NCBI GenBank assembly: GCA_951813605.1
Contig: OX638379.1
Location: 6,121,588-6,185,587 of the forward strand
Source of the DNA: an uncultured Bryobacterales bacterium
Lineage (GTDB): Bacteria > Acidobacteriota > Terriglobia > Bryobacterales > UBA6623
Direction of reading: 5' to 3'
DNA length: 64,000 bases
Shown here piece by piece: positions 45,312 to 53,052 of the stretch. The stretch's first letter is position 1. Each line of letters begins with the position of its first letter. Under the pieces are notes generated by a model, which saw nothing but the letters and a program-made list of their open reading frames with translations, was not told the DNA's origin and searched no databases. The position numbers and the translations under genes were made by a program.

Positions 45312-45782
45312 ATGTGTGCAATCCTCGACGCGAATGTGGCACATGAGGTGTTCGGGCCAAAGCAACTCGAGCCCGGCGCGAAGTTCCTGGAGTGGATCCT
45401 AAAAGGCCAGCGCCGCTTAGTGATCGGCGGCAAGGTGCTTCAGGAGCTTGCCAAGAACACGAATTTTGTGGAGTGGAGCCAACAGGCGCGACTTGCTGGA
45501 TATTGGAGAACCGTGGATGGGCGTTGCGTCAACAAAAGGGCCAGTGAAATCCAACAGGAGGGATTGCTGAAATCGGACGATCCGCATGTCCTTGCCCTGG
45601 CGCAGCTCAGCGGCGCCCGCTTGCTGTATTCGAACGACAAGAAGCTGCACAAAGACTTCAAGGACACGAGACATATATCCGACCCATCTGGCAAGGTCTA
45701 TTCGACACTCAAGGACCGGCACTTCAGCAATTCCCATAAGGGGCTCCTCAGGAGCGACGATTTGTGCGGTGCTGGTCAATGA
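45312..45782 (+). CDS. PIN-domain nuclease
   Basis: 156 aa from ATG 45312, two bases after the ATPase stop. The PIN acidic set is visible: D6 in AILDANVAHEVF, E45 in VLQELAKN, D89/D90 in KSDDPHVLALAQLSGA and D109 in LLYSNDKKLHKDF. No antitoxin-like small gene precedes it; the ATPase takes that position, so the nuclease is likely controlled by the ATPase rather than by a VapB protein. Predicted to cleave RNA, possibly tRNA. Confidence 0.85.
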   Translation: MCAILDANVAHEVFGPKQLEPGAKFLEWILKGQRRLVIGGKVLQELAKNTNFVEWSQQARLAGYWRTVDGRCVNKRASEIQQEGLLKSDDPHVLALAQLSGARLLYSNDKKLHKDFKDTRHISDPSGKVYSTLKDRHFSNSHKGLLRSDDLCGAGQ

Positions 45783-46151
45783 CCGTGCAGCATCGTTTTG
45801 CGATGATCGGGTTTAACTGGCGATCGCCCTCCTCTGGGTGGTGGCCCTCGGGGCCACGAAACCGATCCCTTTGCGCGGCTGCCGCAGCGAGAAGTGCCGC
45901 GAGACCACAAGCGCTGGCTGCTGCGCAGCCGCGAGAGAAGGACCTGCGGACCCAGCTTCGTCTTTCACTTCAGCAGGCGGATCGCTATCCCCAAGGCACC
46001 GTGGGACAGGCAACCCAGGGGCTTGCGGCGCGGCGGTGCTCTAACGGCCTTGTGCGCGGCCGGCCTCCCCCTTAGCGATGGCGGCCGGAGGGGCCAGTAT
46101 CATCGACGGCGTAGCGGGAGCGTTCCTCTACTTCCTGGATTGAGCCGGGCC
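45783..46151. other. Stretch between cargo and partition genes
   Basis: About 370 bp, convergent end of the PIN gene and the ribbon-helix-helix gene. GC rises again here. No gene or clear terminator seen. Confidence 0.35.
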
Positions 46152-46397
46152 TCAGGCGATCGGCGGCAGGTTCCGTTTCGCGAACACGCTGTTGAGCGCC
46201 TCCGCGAGGACGCTGCGGACGGTGCGCCCCTCCTGGGCCGCCAGCACGCGCAGCTGGCGGTGCACCGGCTCGGGGAAGTGCGCGCCGACCAGGCGCGTGC
46301 CCTTCGCGGGGCGCTTGCCGACCTCGGCCGGGGCCGGCGCGCTGGCCGCGGCGCTGCCGCGCAAGGCTGCGGCCAGCGGATTCGATTTCACGGGCAT
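46152..46397 (-). CDS. Ribbon-helix-helix DNA-binding protein, ParA partner
   Basis: 81 aa from ATG 46397, with a strong AGGAGGAAG ahead. A flexible basic N-terminus is followed by RLVGAHFPEPVHRQLRVLAAQEGRTVRSVLAEALNSVFA, a short strand plus two helices as in ParG/CopG-type proteins. It follows parA by 23 bp. In such pairs the small protein binds the centromere and stimulates ParA. Confidence 0.8.
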   Translation of the reverse strand: MPVKSNPLAAALRGSAAASAPAPAEVGKRPAKGTRLVGAHFPEPVHRQLRVLAAQEGRTVRSVLAEALNSVFAKRNLPPIA

Positions 46398-46420
46398 TCC
46401 TGCTTCCTCCTGCCATCGGC

Positions 46421-47038
46421 CTAGCGCGCCAGGCGGGCCCAGGCCCACTCGAAGAGCGCGCGGATCTCTCGAGCCGCCTGCCCGCGCGGCTCGTGCTCGA
46501 GCACGCCCAAGCCGCGCGTGAGCGAGTGCTGGAACGCGACGCGCGCCCCCACCCGGCACGGCGCCACTTCCAAGCGCGCGGCGGCCGCCTCCGCCGCCTG
46601 GTCCGCCAGCGGCCCCCTCGGCGGGGCCTGGTTCAGCACCACCGCTGCCGCGGCCCCCGCCAGCTGGCAGATATCGGCCGTCGTGCCGAGCGCCCGGAGG
46701 TCGAGCACACCCGGCCGCAGGGGGAGCAGGGCGAGATCCGCCGCCCGCGCCGCGGCCAGCGCGGCGCTTTGTGAGTGGGGTGCCGTGTCGATGATCGCGA
46801 GATCCGCGCCGTGGCCCCGGGCCGCGGCCAGCGCGTCCCCCAGCCGCGCGGCCGGGACTGCCGCGACCGCAGGGCGGTCGCTCCCCCGGTGATCGCCCCA
46901 TCCGGCCGCGCTGGCCTGCGGGTCCAGGTCGACGAGCGCCGCGCGGCGCCCCGCCTGCTCCGCCGCCACGGCCAGGTGGATTGCCAGCGTCGTCTTCCCG
47001 GTTCCGCCCTTCTGGGCCATGAGAGTGAGCGTGTACAT
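46421..47038 (-). CDS. parA: ParA family partition ATPase
   Basis: 205 aa from ATG 47038. Deviant Walker A in LMAQKGGTGKTTLAIHLA, then LVDLDPQASAAGWG (A'), and IIDTAPHSQSAALAAA (Walker B). It has the small single-domain form without an N-terminal helix-turn-helix, as in ParF-type systems paired with ribbon-helix-helix proteins. On an integrative element it may stabilise the excised circle. Confidence 0.92.
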   Translation of the reverse strand: MYTLTLMAQKGGTGKTTLAIHLAVAAEQAGRRAALVDLDPQASAAGWGDHRGSDRPAVAAVPAARLGDALAAARGHGADLAIIDTAPHSQSAALAAARAADLALLPLRPGVLDLRALGTTADICQLAGAAAAVVLNQAPPRGPLADQAAEAAAARLEVAPCRVGARVAFQHSLTRGLGVLEHEPRGQAAREIRALFEWAWARLAR

Positions 47039-47041
47039 ACC

Positions 47042-47150
47042 TAGGATCCTATGTTTCGAGGATTCGTTTGTCGAGCCCTCTGGTTCTCGATCTCTCGCGT
47101 TCCGTAGCCATCGAGTCCTATAGGTCTCCAGCCCTCGCGTCCTATAGCCC
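47042..47150. repeat. Degenerate direct repeats upstream of parA, candidate centromere/operator
   Basis: Three related 15-mers occur: TCGCGTTCCGTAGCC (47095-47109), TCGAGTCCTATAGGT (47111-47125) and TCGCGTCCTATAGCC (47135-47149). A weaker copy with GATCCTATG lies near 47046, and there are several extra TCGAG/TCTCG words. They sit just upstream of the parA ATG, where ParG-type partners bind. Confidence 0.5.
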
Positions 47151-47260
47151 TCGAGGTCGCCGCCACACACACACACCCGTGGGATCAGCGGAGCACGCCG
47201 AGGCCGCCGCGGAAACGCCACTCCAGCCGCAGTCTCGCGAACGGTCCGCCCGCCTGCCGC

Positions 47261-49060
47261 TCAGGGCGCGCCGGCTTCGAGGTATCCCGCGCCCACCAGC
47301 ACCGGCACGCGGTTCACCACCGCGCGCCGGACGAAGGCCGCCTTGCGCCCCGGCCGCTTGTTGACGGGGTGCGCGGCCGCGTAGTACAGCCAGGCCTCCC
47401 CGAAGGCGGCTGCAGCCCGCAAGGCAGCAGGGCCGCCGAAGCCCGGCTCTGGGGGCAGCTCGGGGCCCCCCGCCGGGCTGGCGGTGAACAGCGTCCGTCC
47501 GCTGCCCGGATCCAGCGCGAAGACGTACAGCTCCCCGGAGCGCCAGAGCACGGGAAGGAAGGGGAAGGCCGCGGCGAACCCGCCGCGCGACTCGAGCTCC
47601 AGGGCCGCGCAGCGCACGAAGGCCTGCAGGCGGTCCCGGGACGGCGGCCGCACGGCGAGGGTGGCCGCCCGCAGACCGCCCCCGGGGCAGGCCCCGGGCA
47701 GGTCGAGGGGGGCGATCGACGCCCCCACCCAGGCCCGCGAGCCGAGCCAGTCGACGGCGATGCCGTAGGCCGCCCGCGGTGAACTGGCACCGTCAGCGTC
47801 AACTTCGGAGTAGACCCAGCCGCGCGCACGGGATCCCGCGGCGCGCTCCCAGGCGGGGGCCGGCCCGTCCGCGCCGGCCAGCAGGGTCCCGCCGGGCCGG
47901 CGCACCGTCACCTGCGTGAAGGCGGAGCGCCAGGGGCCGCCCGCGGCGAAGGCCTCGGCCGCGAGAGAGGGGCCGCGGGCCAGGACTTCTTCGAAGGCGC
48001 AGCGCACGAACGCCTCCAGATCGTCCGCCGAGCGCACCGCGGCGGCCGTGACGCGCCGCGCGGCGCAGGGCAGCGGCCAGGGCGAGAGTGGGGCGGACCA
48101 GGCGCTGGGCGCGCCCGCCCCCGCGGAGCTGAGGGCGCGCACGCGGAAGCGGTAGACAGCTCCGTTGGCCAGCCCCTCGACGGTGTGCGAGGAGGTCTCC
48201 CCGCGGCTGCGGGGGACCCACTCCCAGGGGCCGGGCGGCTGCCGGCGGGCCGCGGCCTGGACCTGCCAGCCCGTCGCCGGGCGGTCCCCGGGCTCCCCCG
48301 GGTTCCAGGACAGGTTCGCGCGCGCGTCCCCCGCCGCGGCCGCCAGCTGCGGCGCTCCCGGCGGGTCCGGCGGCATAGGGGTCACCGCCTCCGACCAGGC
48401 GCTGGGCTCGCCCGCCCCGGCGCTGTTGACGGCGCGCACGCGGAAGCGGCAGGCGACGCCGTTGGCCAGCCCGCGCACAACGTGAAACATGGTGCCGGTG
48501 CGGCCGCCCGGGATCGCGGTCCACGGCGACTCGCGGCCTCCGGATTGCAGCTGAACCTGCCAGCCGTAACCGCCCCCCGAGGTCCAGCTCAGCGCCACCA
48601 GGCGGTCGCCGGGCGCGGCCGCCAGGCCCTCGGGGGCGTCCGGCGGCTCCGGCTCGTCCGGGCTCGCAACCGCTCTTGCGGTCCCCGGCGGGGGCGGGTC
48701 CACCGGGTCGTCGTCCGTCGGGTCTCCCCCCCCTCCGCCGCCTCCCCCTCCGCCGCCTCCGCCTTCGGGGTCGTGGCCGTCGTAGCGTGCCGTGCAGCGC
48801 CGGCCGCTCCAACCCTCGTCGAGGTTGATGTAGTTGACGCAGCTGCAGCCCACGGCGTGGCCGGTCTGCTGGTAGACATACTCCTTCAGCGGGGCGCAGC
48901 AGGCAGCGTCGGTCGACGCGTCGTCCTGCACGGACCCCGGGCACTTGCGGGACTTCCCCGCCGTGCCTCCGTCTTCGTGGGCGGAAAGCGGCGCGGAGCA
49001 CAGCGGAAGGAACAGGGCGAGCAGCCGGCCCGCCCGGCAACAGGAACTGAAACTGAACAT
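47261..49060 (-). CDS. Secreted multidomain protein: Cys-rich, Gly linker, two FnIII, Cache-like C-terminus
   Basis: 599 aa from ATG 49060. Signal peptide (ends near SAPLSA), Cys-rich region of about 55 residues with eight cysteines, and a 13-glycine linker. Two fibronectin type III domains follow (each with W-Q-V-Q and GLANG-RFRVRA-NSAGAG-PSAWS patterns). Finally there are two related segments of 110-130 residues; the last, LYVFALDPGSGRTLFTASPAG to VLVGAGYLEAG, resembles a Cache_2 ligand-binding domain. No membrane anchor is seen. A surface sensor or adhesin aiding mating contact is possible. ATG 49060 has no good ribosome binding site, so the start is uncertain. Confidence 0.7.
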   Translation of the reverse strand: MFSFSSCCRAGRLLALFLPLCSAPLSAHEDGGTAGKSRKCPGSVQDDASTDAACCAPLKEYVYQQTGHAVGCSCVNYINLDEGWSGRRCTARYDGHDPEGGGGGGGGGGGGGDPTDDDPVDPPPPGTARAVASPDEPEPPDAPEGLAAAPGDRLVALSWTSGGGYGWQVQLQSGGRESPWTAIPGGRTGTMFHVVRGLANGVACRFRVRAVNSAGAGEPSAWSEAVTPMPPDPPGAPQLAAAAGDARANLSWNPGEPGDRPATGWQVQAAARRQPPGPWEWVPRSRGETSSHTVEGLANGAVYRFRVRALSSAGAGAPSAWSAPLSPWPLPCAARRVTAAAVRSADDLEAFVRCAFEEVLARGPSLAAEAFAAGGPWRSAFTQVTVRRPGGTLLAGADGPAPAWERAAGSRARGWVYSEVDADGASSPRAAYGIAVDWLGSRAWVGASIAPLDLPGACPGGGLRAATLAVRPPSRDRLQAFVRCAALELESRGGFAAAFPFLPVLWRSGELYVFALDPGSGRTLFTASPAGGPELPPEPGFGGPAALRAAAAFGEAWLYYAAAHPVNKRPGRKAAFVRRAVVNRVPVLVGAGYLEAGAP

Positions 49061-49281
49061 GGATACAGGGGTAGCCCAGAAAACGCCCCTCCGCAAGCAG
49101 GCCGCCGCGATCGAGCCGCGCGGGCCCGGTCCTCCACCGGGAAGTCAGGCAGCGGCGCCGCCAGCAGGGCGGCATCCCTCAGCAGCAGGATTCTGTGGTC
49201 CTCGCCCAGGGGCTGCACGAGCCGCACCGTCACCGTCTCGGGGCGCCCGATCGCGAGCCGCGCGACGTCCCTCCCGCTCAT
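48886..49281 (-). CDS. Small hypothetical protein overlapping the secreted protein gene
   Basis: 131 aa. ATG 49281 has a good GGGAGG at about seven bases. The first 45 residues (ARLAIGRPETVTVRLVQPLG, DHRILLLRDAALLAAPLPDF) look protein-like, while the rest, overlapping the next gene by 175 bp, is Arg/Ser/Pro-rich and may be non-native. Perhaps only the N-terminal part is ancestral and a frameshift has extended it. Confidence 0.42.
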   Translation of the reverse strand: MSGRDVARLAIGRPETVTVRLVQPLGEDHRILLLRDAALLAAPLPDFPVEDRARAARSRRPACGGAFSGLPLYPCSVSVPVAGRAGCSPCSFRCAPRRFPPTKTEARRGSPASARGPCRTTRRPTLPAAPR

Positions 49282-49296
49282 CGCCCGCCTCCCGCG

Positions 49297-49698
49297 CTAG
49301 ACCGGGGTCTCATCGCGGCCTTCTACCGACCGCGGGTCGTCCGGAGGGTCTCCGCCGCCCTCCGGCCGCGTCGTCAGGACGATCACGCCGGCTGCCTCGC
49401 AGACGACCTCGGTGCGATACCGCTGCTCGCCGTCCTTCTCCCAGCTCCTCGTGCGCAGCCGCCCGCTGAGGTACACGCGCGTGCCCTGGCGGAGCAGTGC
49501 GCCGAGGCCCTTCCCGGCGCCCCAGATCACCACGTCGTGCCAGTCCGTGCGCTCGCTCCAGCCGCCACGGCCGTCCTTCACGGGGTAGTCGGTGGCCACC
49601 GACAACCTCGCCACGGGCGTCCCGTCGGAAGTCGTTCTCCGTTCCGCGTCGCGCCCCAGGTGGCCCAGCAGCTCGACGCGATTCAAACTTTTCGCCAT
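49297..49698 (-). CDS. ssb: Single-stranded DNA-binding protein
   Basis: 133 aa from ATG 49698. OB-fold sequence: SLNRVELLGHLGRDAERRTTSDGTPVARLSVATD, then RTDWHDVVIWGAGKGLGALLRQGTRVYLSGRLRTRSW. The C-terminal acidic tail ends DETPV rather than the DIPF-type tip of chromosomal SSB, usual for element-borne copies. It likely coats transferred strands. Confidence 0.93.
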   Translation of the reverse strand: MAKSLNRVELLGHLGRDAERRTTSDGTPVARLSVATDYPVKDGRGGWSERTDWHDVVIWGAGKGLGALLRQGTRVYLSGRLRTRSWEKDGEQRYRTEVVCEAAGVIVLTTRPEGGGDPPDDPRSVEGRDETPV

Positions 49699-49768
49699 GC
49701 CGTGATCTTCCCCCCGCCGCGCCGCCCGGCGCAAGCCTCGCGCGCCGCCGCGTGATATAAGGAACGCC

Positions 49769-50176
49769 ATGACGCGCACGCACACACGCCTCGCCTTGGC
49801 CGTGGCGCTGGCGATACCCTGCCTCGCCGCCCAGTCCCCGCCCCGCGAATACGACCGGGCGACCGGCCTCGTCACGCTGATTCCCTCGCCTCAGGGCCGC
49901 GATGTACGGGTCGTGACGACCCAGACTCCGCCGGGCATGAAGTGCGAGCCGGCAGACGGGGAGCGCGGCTTCCTCCCGGTCATGGTGCTGCCGCCGCGCG
50001 ACATGCTTACCAGCCGCACCCTGGCGGTCGACACGATCCGGGGCATCAAGACGCTCCGAGCCGCCGCCAAGGCGGCCGGCGCCAACGCGGTGGTGGGCTT
50101 CCGTTCCGAAACGCACGTGACAGGCTCCGGCTACCCCCGCGCATTCCTGTACGGCACGCTTGCGCGCTGCGAGTGA
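49769..50176 (+). CDS. Secreted YbjQ-like protein
   Basis: 135 aa on the strand opposite to its neighbours. Signal peptide MTRTHTRLALAVALAIPCLA, then a domain with DTIRGIKTLRAAAKAAGANAVVGFRSE, the YbjQ (heavy-metal-binding-domain-like) signature. AAGGAAC precedes the ATG. Known only as a structural family; no proven activity. Confidence 0.68.
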   Translation: MTRTHTRLALAVALAIPCLAAQSPPREYDRATGLVTLIPSPQGRDVRVVTTQTPPGMKCEPADGERGFLPVMVLPPRDMLTSRTLAVDTIRGIKTLRAAAKAAGANAVVGFRSETHVTGSGYPRAFLYGTLARCE

Positions 50177-50220
50177 GGCGCGGCGCCTCGTGAGGGCGAT
50201 GCGGCGGACCCCCGCCCCGC

Positions 50221-50562
50221 TCAGGCCGCCGTCCCGCGGCCGCGCGAGCCCCACTCGGCAGCGCGGTCGCGGCGCAGGGCCTCGGCCAGCTCGCGGTCGT
50301 GCGCCTCGCCGCCCGCGAGCCCCCGCCCGATGTGCTCGACCTTGCGCCCGAGGTCGCCCAGCCCCGCCTTGCGCGCCCCCCAGTGGATCGCGGAGAAGAC
50401 GGTCGCGACAGCCGTCAGGGCGGGCGGGACGGCGGTCCAGAAGTGCTCGCGCAGGAAGGCCCCCGCGTAGGGACCGAGGAATTCGAGGCGTGCCATCAGA
50501 AAGAGGCCGGCCGCTCCCCCGCAGGCGAGGGTGAGGCCGAGCGCGACCTGCCAGGGGACCAC
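50221..50562 (-). CDS. Small membrane protein in the transfer operon
   Basis: 113 aa from GTG 50562, with GGGAGGGGAG in front. Two hydrophobic segments (VALGLTLACGGAAGLFLMA and AVPPALTAVATVFSAI) and a charged cytoplasmic tail. It begins 4 bp after the VirB8 gene. No family recognised. Confidence 0.65.
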   Translation of the reverse strand: MVPWQVALGLTLACGGAAGLFLMARLEFLGPYAGAFLREHFWTAVPPALTAVATVFSAIHWGARKAGLGDLGRKVEHIGRGLAGGEAHDRELAEALRRDRAAEWGSRGRGTAA

Positions 50563-50566
50563 CGCG

Positions 50567-51223
50567 CTACTCCCCTCCCGTGGCCCGGTCGGAGGCGAGG
50601 AACGTGATCAGCAGCCCGGTCGGGTTGCGCCGCACCTGGGCCGCGGAGACATGCGCCTGGAACTGGAAGCGCAGGCTGGTGGTCCACCGCTCGCGGCCGG
50701 TCTCGCGGCCGCCGGCGAACAGCGCCACTTCGTAGTCGGCGACGGCCTCGTGGGGCGGCTCGGGGCTTGCCTGGACGCGCAGCACCACGTTCTCGACGCG
50801 GCGCTCCACGGGGCGCGTGCCGGCCGCGTATTCGGCGATCTCCTGGCTGAGAGCGTCGGAGGCGGCGTTGGCCAGGCCGCTCTCGAGGTACAGCAGGGTG
50901 ACCGGCCAGAGGTCGGCGACCGTGGCGCGCTGCCGCGAGTAGTGGTCCTCGACGAACTTCCGCAGGAACCACTTGGCGACGGGGTCCAGGGGATCGCCCT
51001 GCCAGGTCATGGCGTCGTAGTCGACGACCTCGGCCCGGCCGATGTCGTCGACCCGCACGAAGAGCGGCTGGGGAGCGCGGCCGGCGGAGCGGCACCAGCC
51101 CATGCAGGCCGCCAGCAGGGCGGCGCACAGGCAGCCGCTCAGCAGGCGCAGGTGGCTCGCCGAGCGCAGCGCGGCGTCCCAGATCTCGGCGAATTCCTCC
51201 GCCGGCCGCTGGTTGCGGGCCAT
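50567..51223 (-). CDS. VirB8/TrbF-like type IV secretion protein
   Basis: 218 aa with one N-terminal membrane helix (LRLLSGCLCAALLAACMGW). The periplasmic domain has VDDIGRAEVVDYDAM, WFLRKFVEDHYSR, LYLESGLANAASDALSQEI and RWTTSLRFQFQ, consistent with the NTF2-like VirB8/TrbF fold. It is a core inner-membrane component of the mating-pair channel. Separated from the other channel genes by about 1 kb, including the ArdC/pentapeptide block. GAGAGGAC precedes the ATG. Confidence 0.75.
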   Translation of the reverse strand: MARNQRPAEEFAEIWDAALRSASHLRLLSGCLCAALLAACMGWCRSAGRAPQPLFVRVDDIGRAEVVDYDAMTWQGDPLDPVAKWFLRKFVEDHYSRQRATVADLWPVTLLYLESGLANAASDALSQEIAEYAAGTRPVERRVENVVLRVQASPEPPHEAVADYEVALFAGGRETGRERWTTSLRFQFQAHVSAAQVRRNPTGLLITFLASDRATGGE

Positions 51224-51375
51224 CGCTAGCCGTCCTCTCGCTGCAGGAAGACCTTGTAGGCGGTGCGCTGGCTCATGCCCACGATGGTAGCCGCGAACGG
51301 GCGCGCAGGCCAGCGCCTCCGCGGCCTGTAACGCAACGCGCCCGACAAGCGTCTATCGGAAGCAGAGGAGTACGA

Positions 51376-51810
51376 ATGAAGAGCCCTTTGCAAACCTTCA
51401 AGTTCATGGGAGGCACGGAGCCGCAATACGAGGCCGCCGACGGGCCGTACCCGGGCCTGCTGCACCCGCGTGTGACGGGCCCGGAGTTCGGCAGCGGCCC
51501 CGCGCGCATTCGCTACGAAATCTGGGTCGACGGCCGGCTGGACCGCCAGGGCGAGTGCGGCTTGGACGCACGCGAGGCCGCCCTGTCCGAGATCCGCAGC
51601 AACTTGCACAGGGGGCGCTACGCGCCAATGGGCCGCCGCCTGGCCGAGGTGCGCGTGCACGACGCCCTTACCGGCGAGCTGATCGAGTCGGACCGCCAGG
51701 TGGTGGTCCGCGAGAAAGGCCAGGAGCCGATCATCTCGTGGGCGAGCATGGAGGCGCGACTCGCGCGGGGCACCGAGGCGATGGTGCGCGCGATGGGCCC
51801 GCCCCGCTAG
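51376..51810 (+). CDS. Hypothetical protein, divergent to virB8
   Basis: 144 aa, soluble, on the plus strand. AGAGGAG precedes ATG 51376. It contains IRYEIWVDGRLDRQGECGLD and a C-terminal helix. No family recognised. Its 3' end overlaps a small opposite-strand frame (51731-52009). Confidence 0.6.
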   Translation: MKSPLQTFKFMGGTEPQYEAADGPYPGLLHPRVTGPEFGSGPARIRYEIWVDGRLDRQGECGLDAREAALSEIRSNLHRGRYAPMGRRLAEVRVHDALTGELIESDRQVVVREKGQEPIISWASMEARLARGTEAMVRAMGPPR

Positions 51811-52009
51811 TCCCCGACTCTCTCTGTTTTGGACCCCGCCCGGGCGGATCGTCCCGGACGGCCAGCATCCAGGTCCCCGGATCGCCCGGCCCGTCGCGGA
51901 TCTCGACGAGCGGCGGGGCGGCGCGCCGCGCGAGCAGGGCGAGAGCGCGGATCTCCCGCAGGCAGCCCGCCTGCTTCCAGCGCCTCCTGCCGGGCCATCT
52001 CCACTGCAT
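51731..52009 (-). CDS. Small hypothetical protein
   Basis: 92 aa. The main support is an excellent ribosome binding site, AGGAGGAAG, before ATG 52009. The first 60 residues (CLREIRALALLARRAAPP, TWMLAVRDDPPG) look plausible, while the last 25 overlap the opposite gene. It belongs by position to the minus-strand transfer operon. Confidence 0.42.
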   Translation of the reverse strand: MQWRWPGRRRWKQAGCLREIRALALLARRAAPPLVEIRDGPGDPGTWMLAVRDDPPGRGPKQRESGTSGAGPSRAPSPRCPARVAPPCSPTR

Positions 52010-52126
52010 GTTTCTTCCTCCTAGCTAGCGGCCTTCCCGCGCTCCGGCGGCAAAGCCGCGCAGGTGCCGGCGGCTTGTTTTTGCGAGGCCGCGGAAACGC
52101 GGTTTGGCGCTGGCGCCATCGGCCGC

Positions 52127-53044
52127 CTACCTCGCCGGCCCGGGGCGCTCCGGGACGCGCTCCCGCCGCTGCGCCTGCCCCAGCCTGGACCCCTCCATGT
52201 GCGCGCCCTCCAGCTCGGCGCCTTCCATGTCGGGCCCCCGGCCGGGCGGGGCATGGGCCGCGACGAAGCTGGCGTCGCGGGCGATCGCGCCGCGCATGTC
52301 GGTACGCTCGAGCCCGCAGCGGTGCAGGTTGGCCCCCGGCATGTCGGCACGGGCCATGCGGGCGTTCTTCAGAAGCGAGTTGCCCAGGTTGACGGCCGCC
52401 ATGCGGGCGTCTTCGAACATGGCACCGCGGAAGTCCGAGTGGCGCGCGTCCGTCCTTTGGCCGCCCGATTCCCGCATGCTGGCCCCGGAGAAGTCGGCGG
52501 CGATCGCCCGGCAGCCGTGCATGCGGGCCCCGTCGAGGACGGCCCCGCGGGCGTTGACCCCGCTGAAGTCGCTGATCTCCAGGTTGGCGTCCCGCAGCTC
52601 GGCGCGCTCCATTTGGGCGTCGATGAAGTCGGCCTTGACGGCGACGACGCGTCGCATGCGCGCGTCATTCATGTAGGCCCCGCGGCAGTCCGCCCCGCTG
52701 AGGTCCGCCCGCTCGCACCGGGCGCGTTCGAAGTGCGCGAGCCGGGCCCTGGCCCCGCGCAGGTCGGCCCCGCGCACGTCGGTACGCCTGAAGTTGGCAC
52801 CGTCGAGGACAGACCCCCGCAGGTCGGCGCCGCGCACGTCGGCGTGGCTTAGATCCACGCCGCGCATGTTCAGGCGCCGCAGGTCATAGCCGCGCATGAC
52901 AGCGCGCTGCCCGTCGCGGCCGCCAGTCTGCAGCCAGCGCTGGTGCTCGGCGATGATCCTGGCTAGCTCCCGCGCGCGCTTGACATCCAGGATCTTGCCC
53001 GCGACCACGTCGGCAAACAGTTCCAGGGCCCTGTCGGAAGACAT
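52127..53044 (-). CDS. Pentapeptide-repeat protein
   Basis: 305 aa. After a 45-residue helical N-terminus come some 20 or more consecutive A(D/N)LxX-type repeats (HADVRGADLRGSVLDGANF and onward), forming a right-handed quadrilateral beta-helix. Some family members mimic DNA and protect gyrase (Qnr/MfpA). Here the gene lies 8 bp after ArdC, another DNA-modulating protein, so a protective role on entry into a recipient is plausible but unproven. Confidence 0.88.
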   Translation of the reverse strand: MSSDRALELFADVVAGKILDVKRARELARIIAEHQRWLQTGGRDGQRAVMRGYDLRRLNMRGVDLSHADVRGADLRGSVLDGANFRRTDVRGADLRGARARLAHFERARCERADLSGADCRGAYMNDARMRRVVAVKADFIDAQMERAELRDANLEISDFSGVNARGAVLDGARMHGCRAIAADFSGASMRESGGQRTDARHSDFRGAMFEDARMAAVNLGNSLLKNARMARADMPGANLHRCGLERTDMRGAIARDASFVAAHAPPGRGPDMEGAELEGAHMEGSRLGQAQRRERVPERPGPAR

Positions 53045-53052
53045 GCCGCCCC

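Noticed and set aside
45312..45782. Reading the PIN gene as a VapC toxin of a VapBC pair
   Set aside because: There is no small DNA-binding antitoxin gene before or after it; the adjacent partner is a 442-aa ATPase.
47163..47177. CA dinucleotide run as a possible phase-variation tract
   Set aside because: Only about seven units and not within a coding region or clearly placed promoter.
51226..51276. 16-codon frame MSQRTAYKVFLQ just upstream of virB8, resembling a helix-turn-helix end
   Set aside because: Too short to be a gene, and the sequence upstream in this frame is not protein-like. It may be chance in a promoter region.
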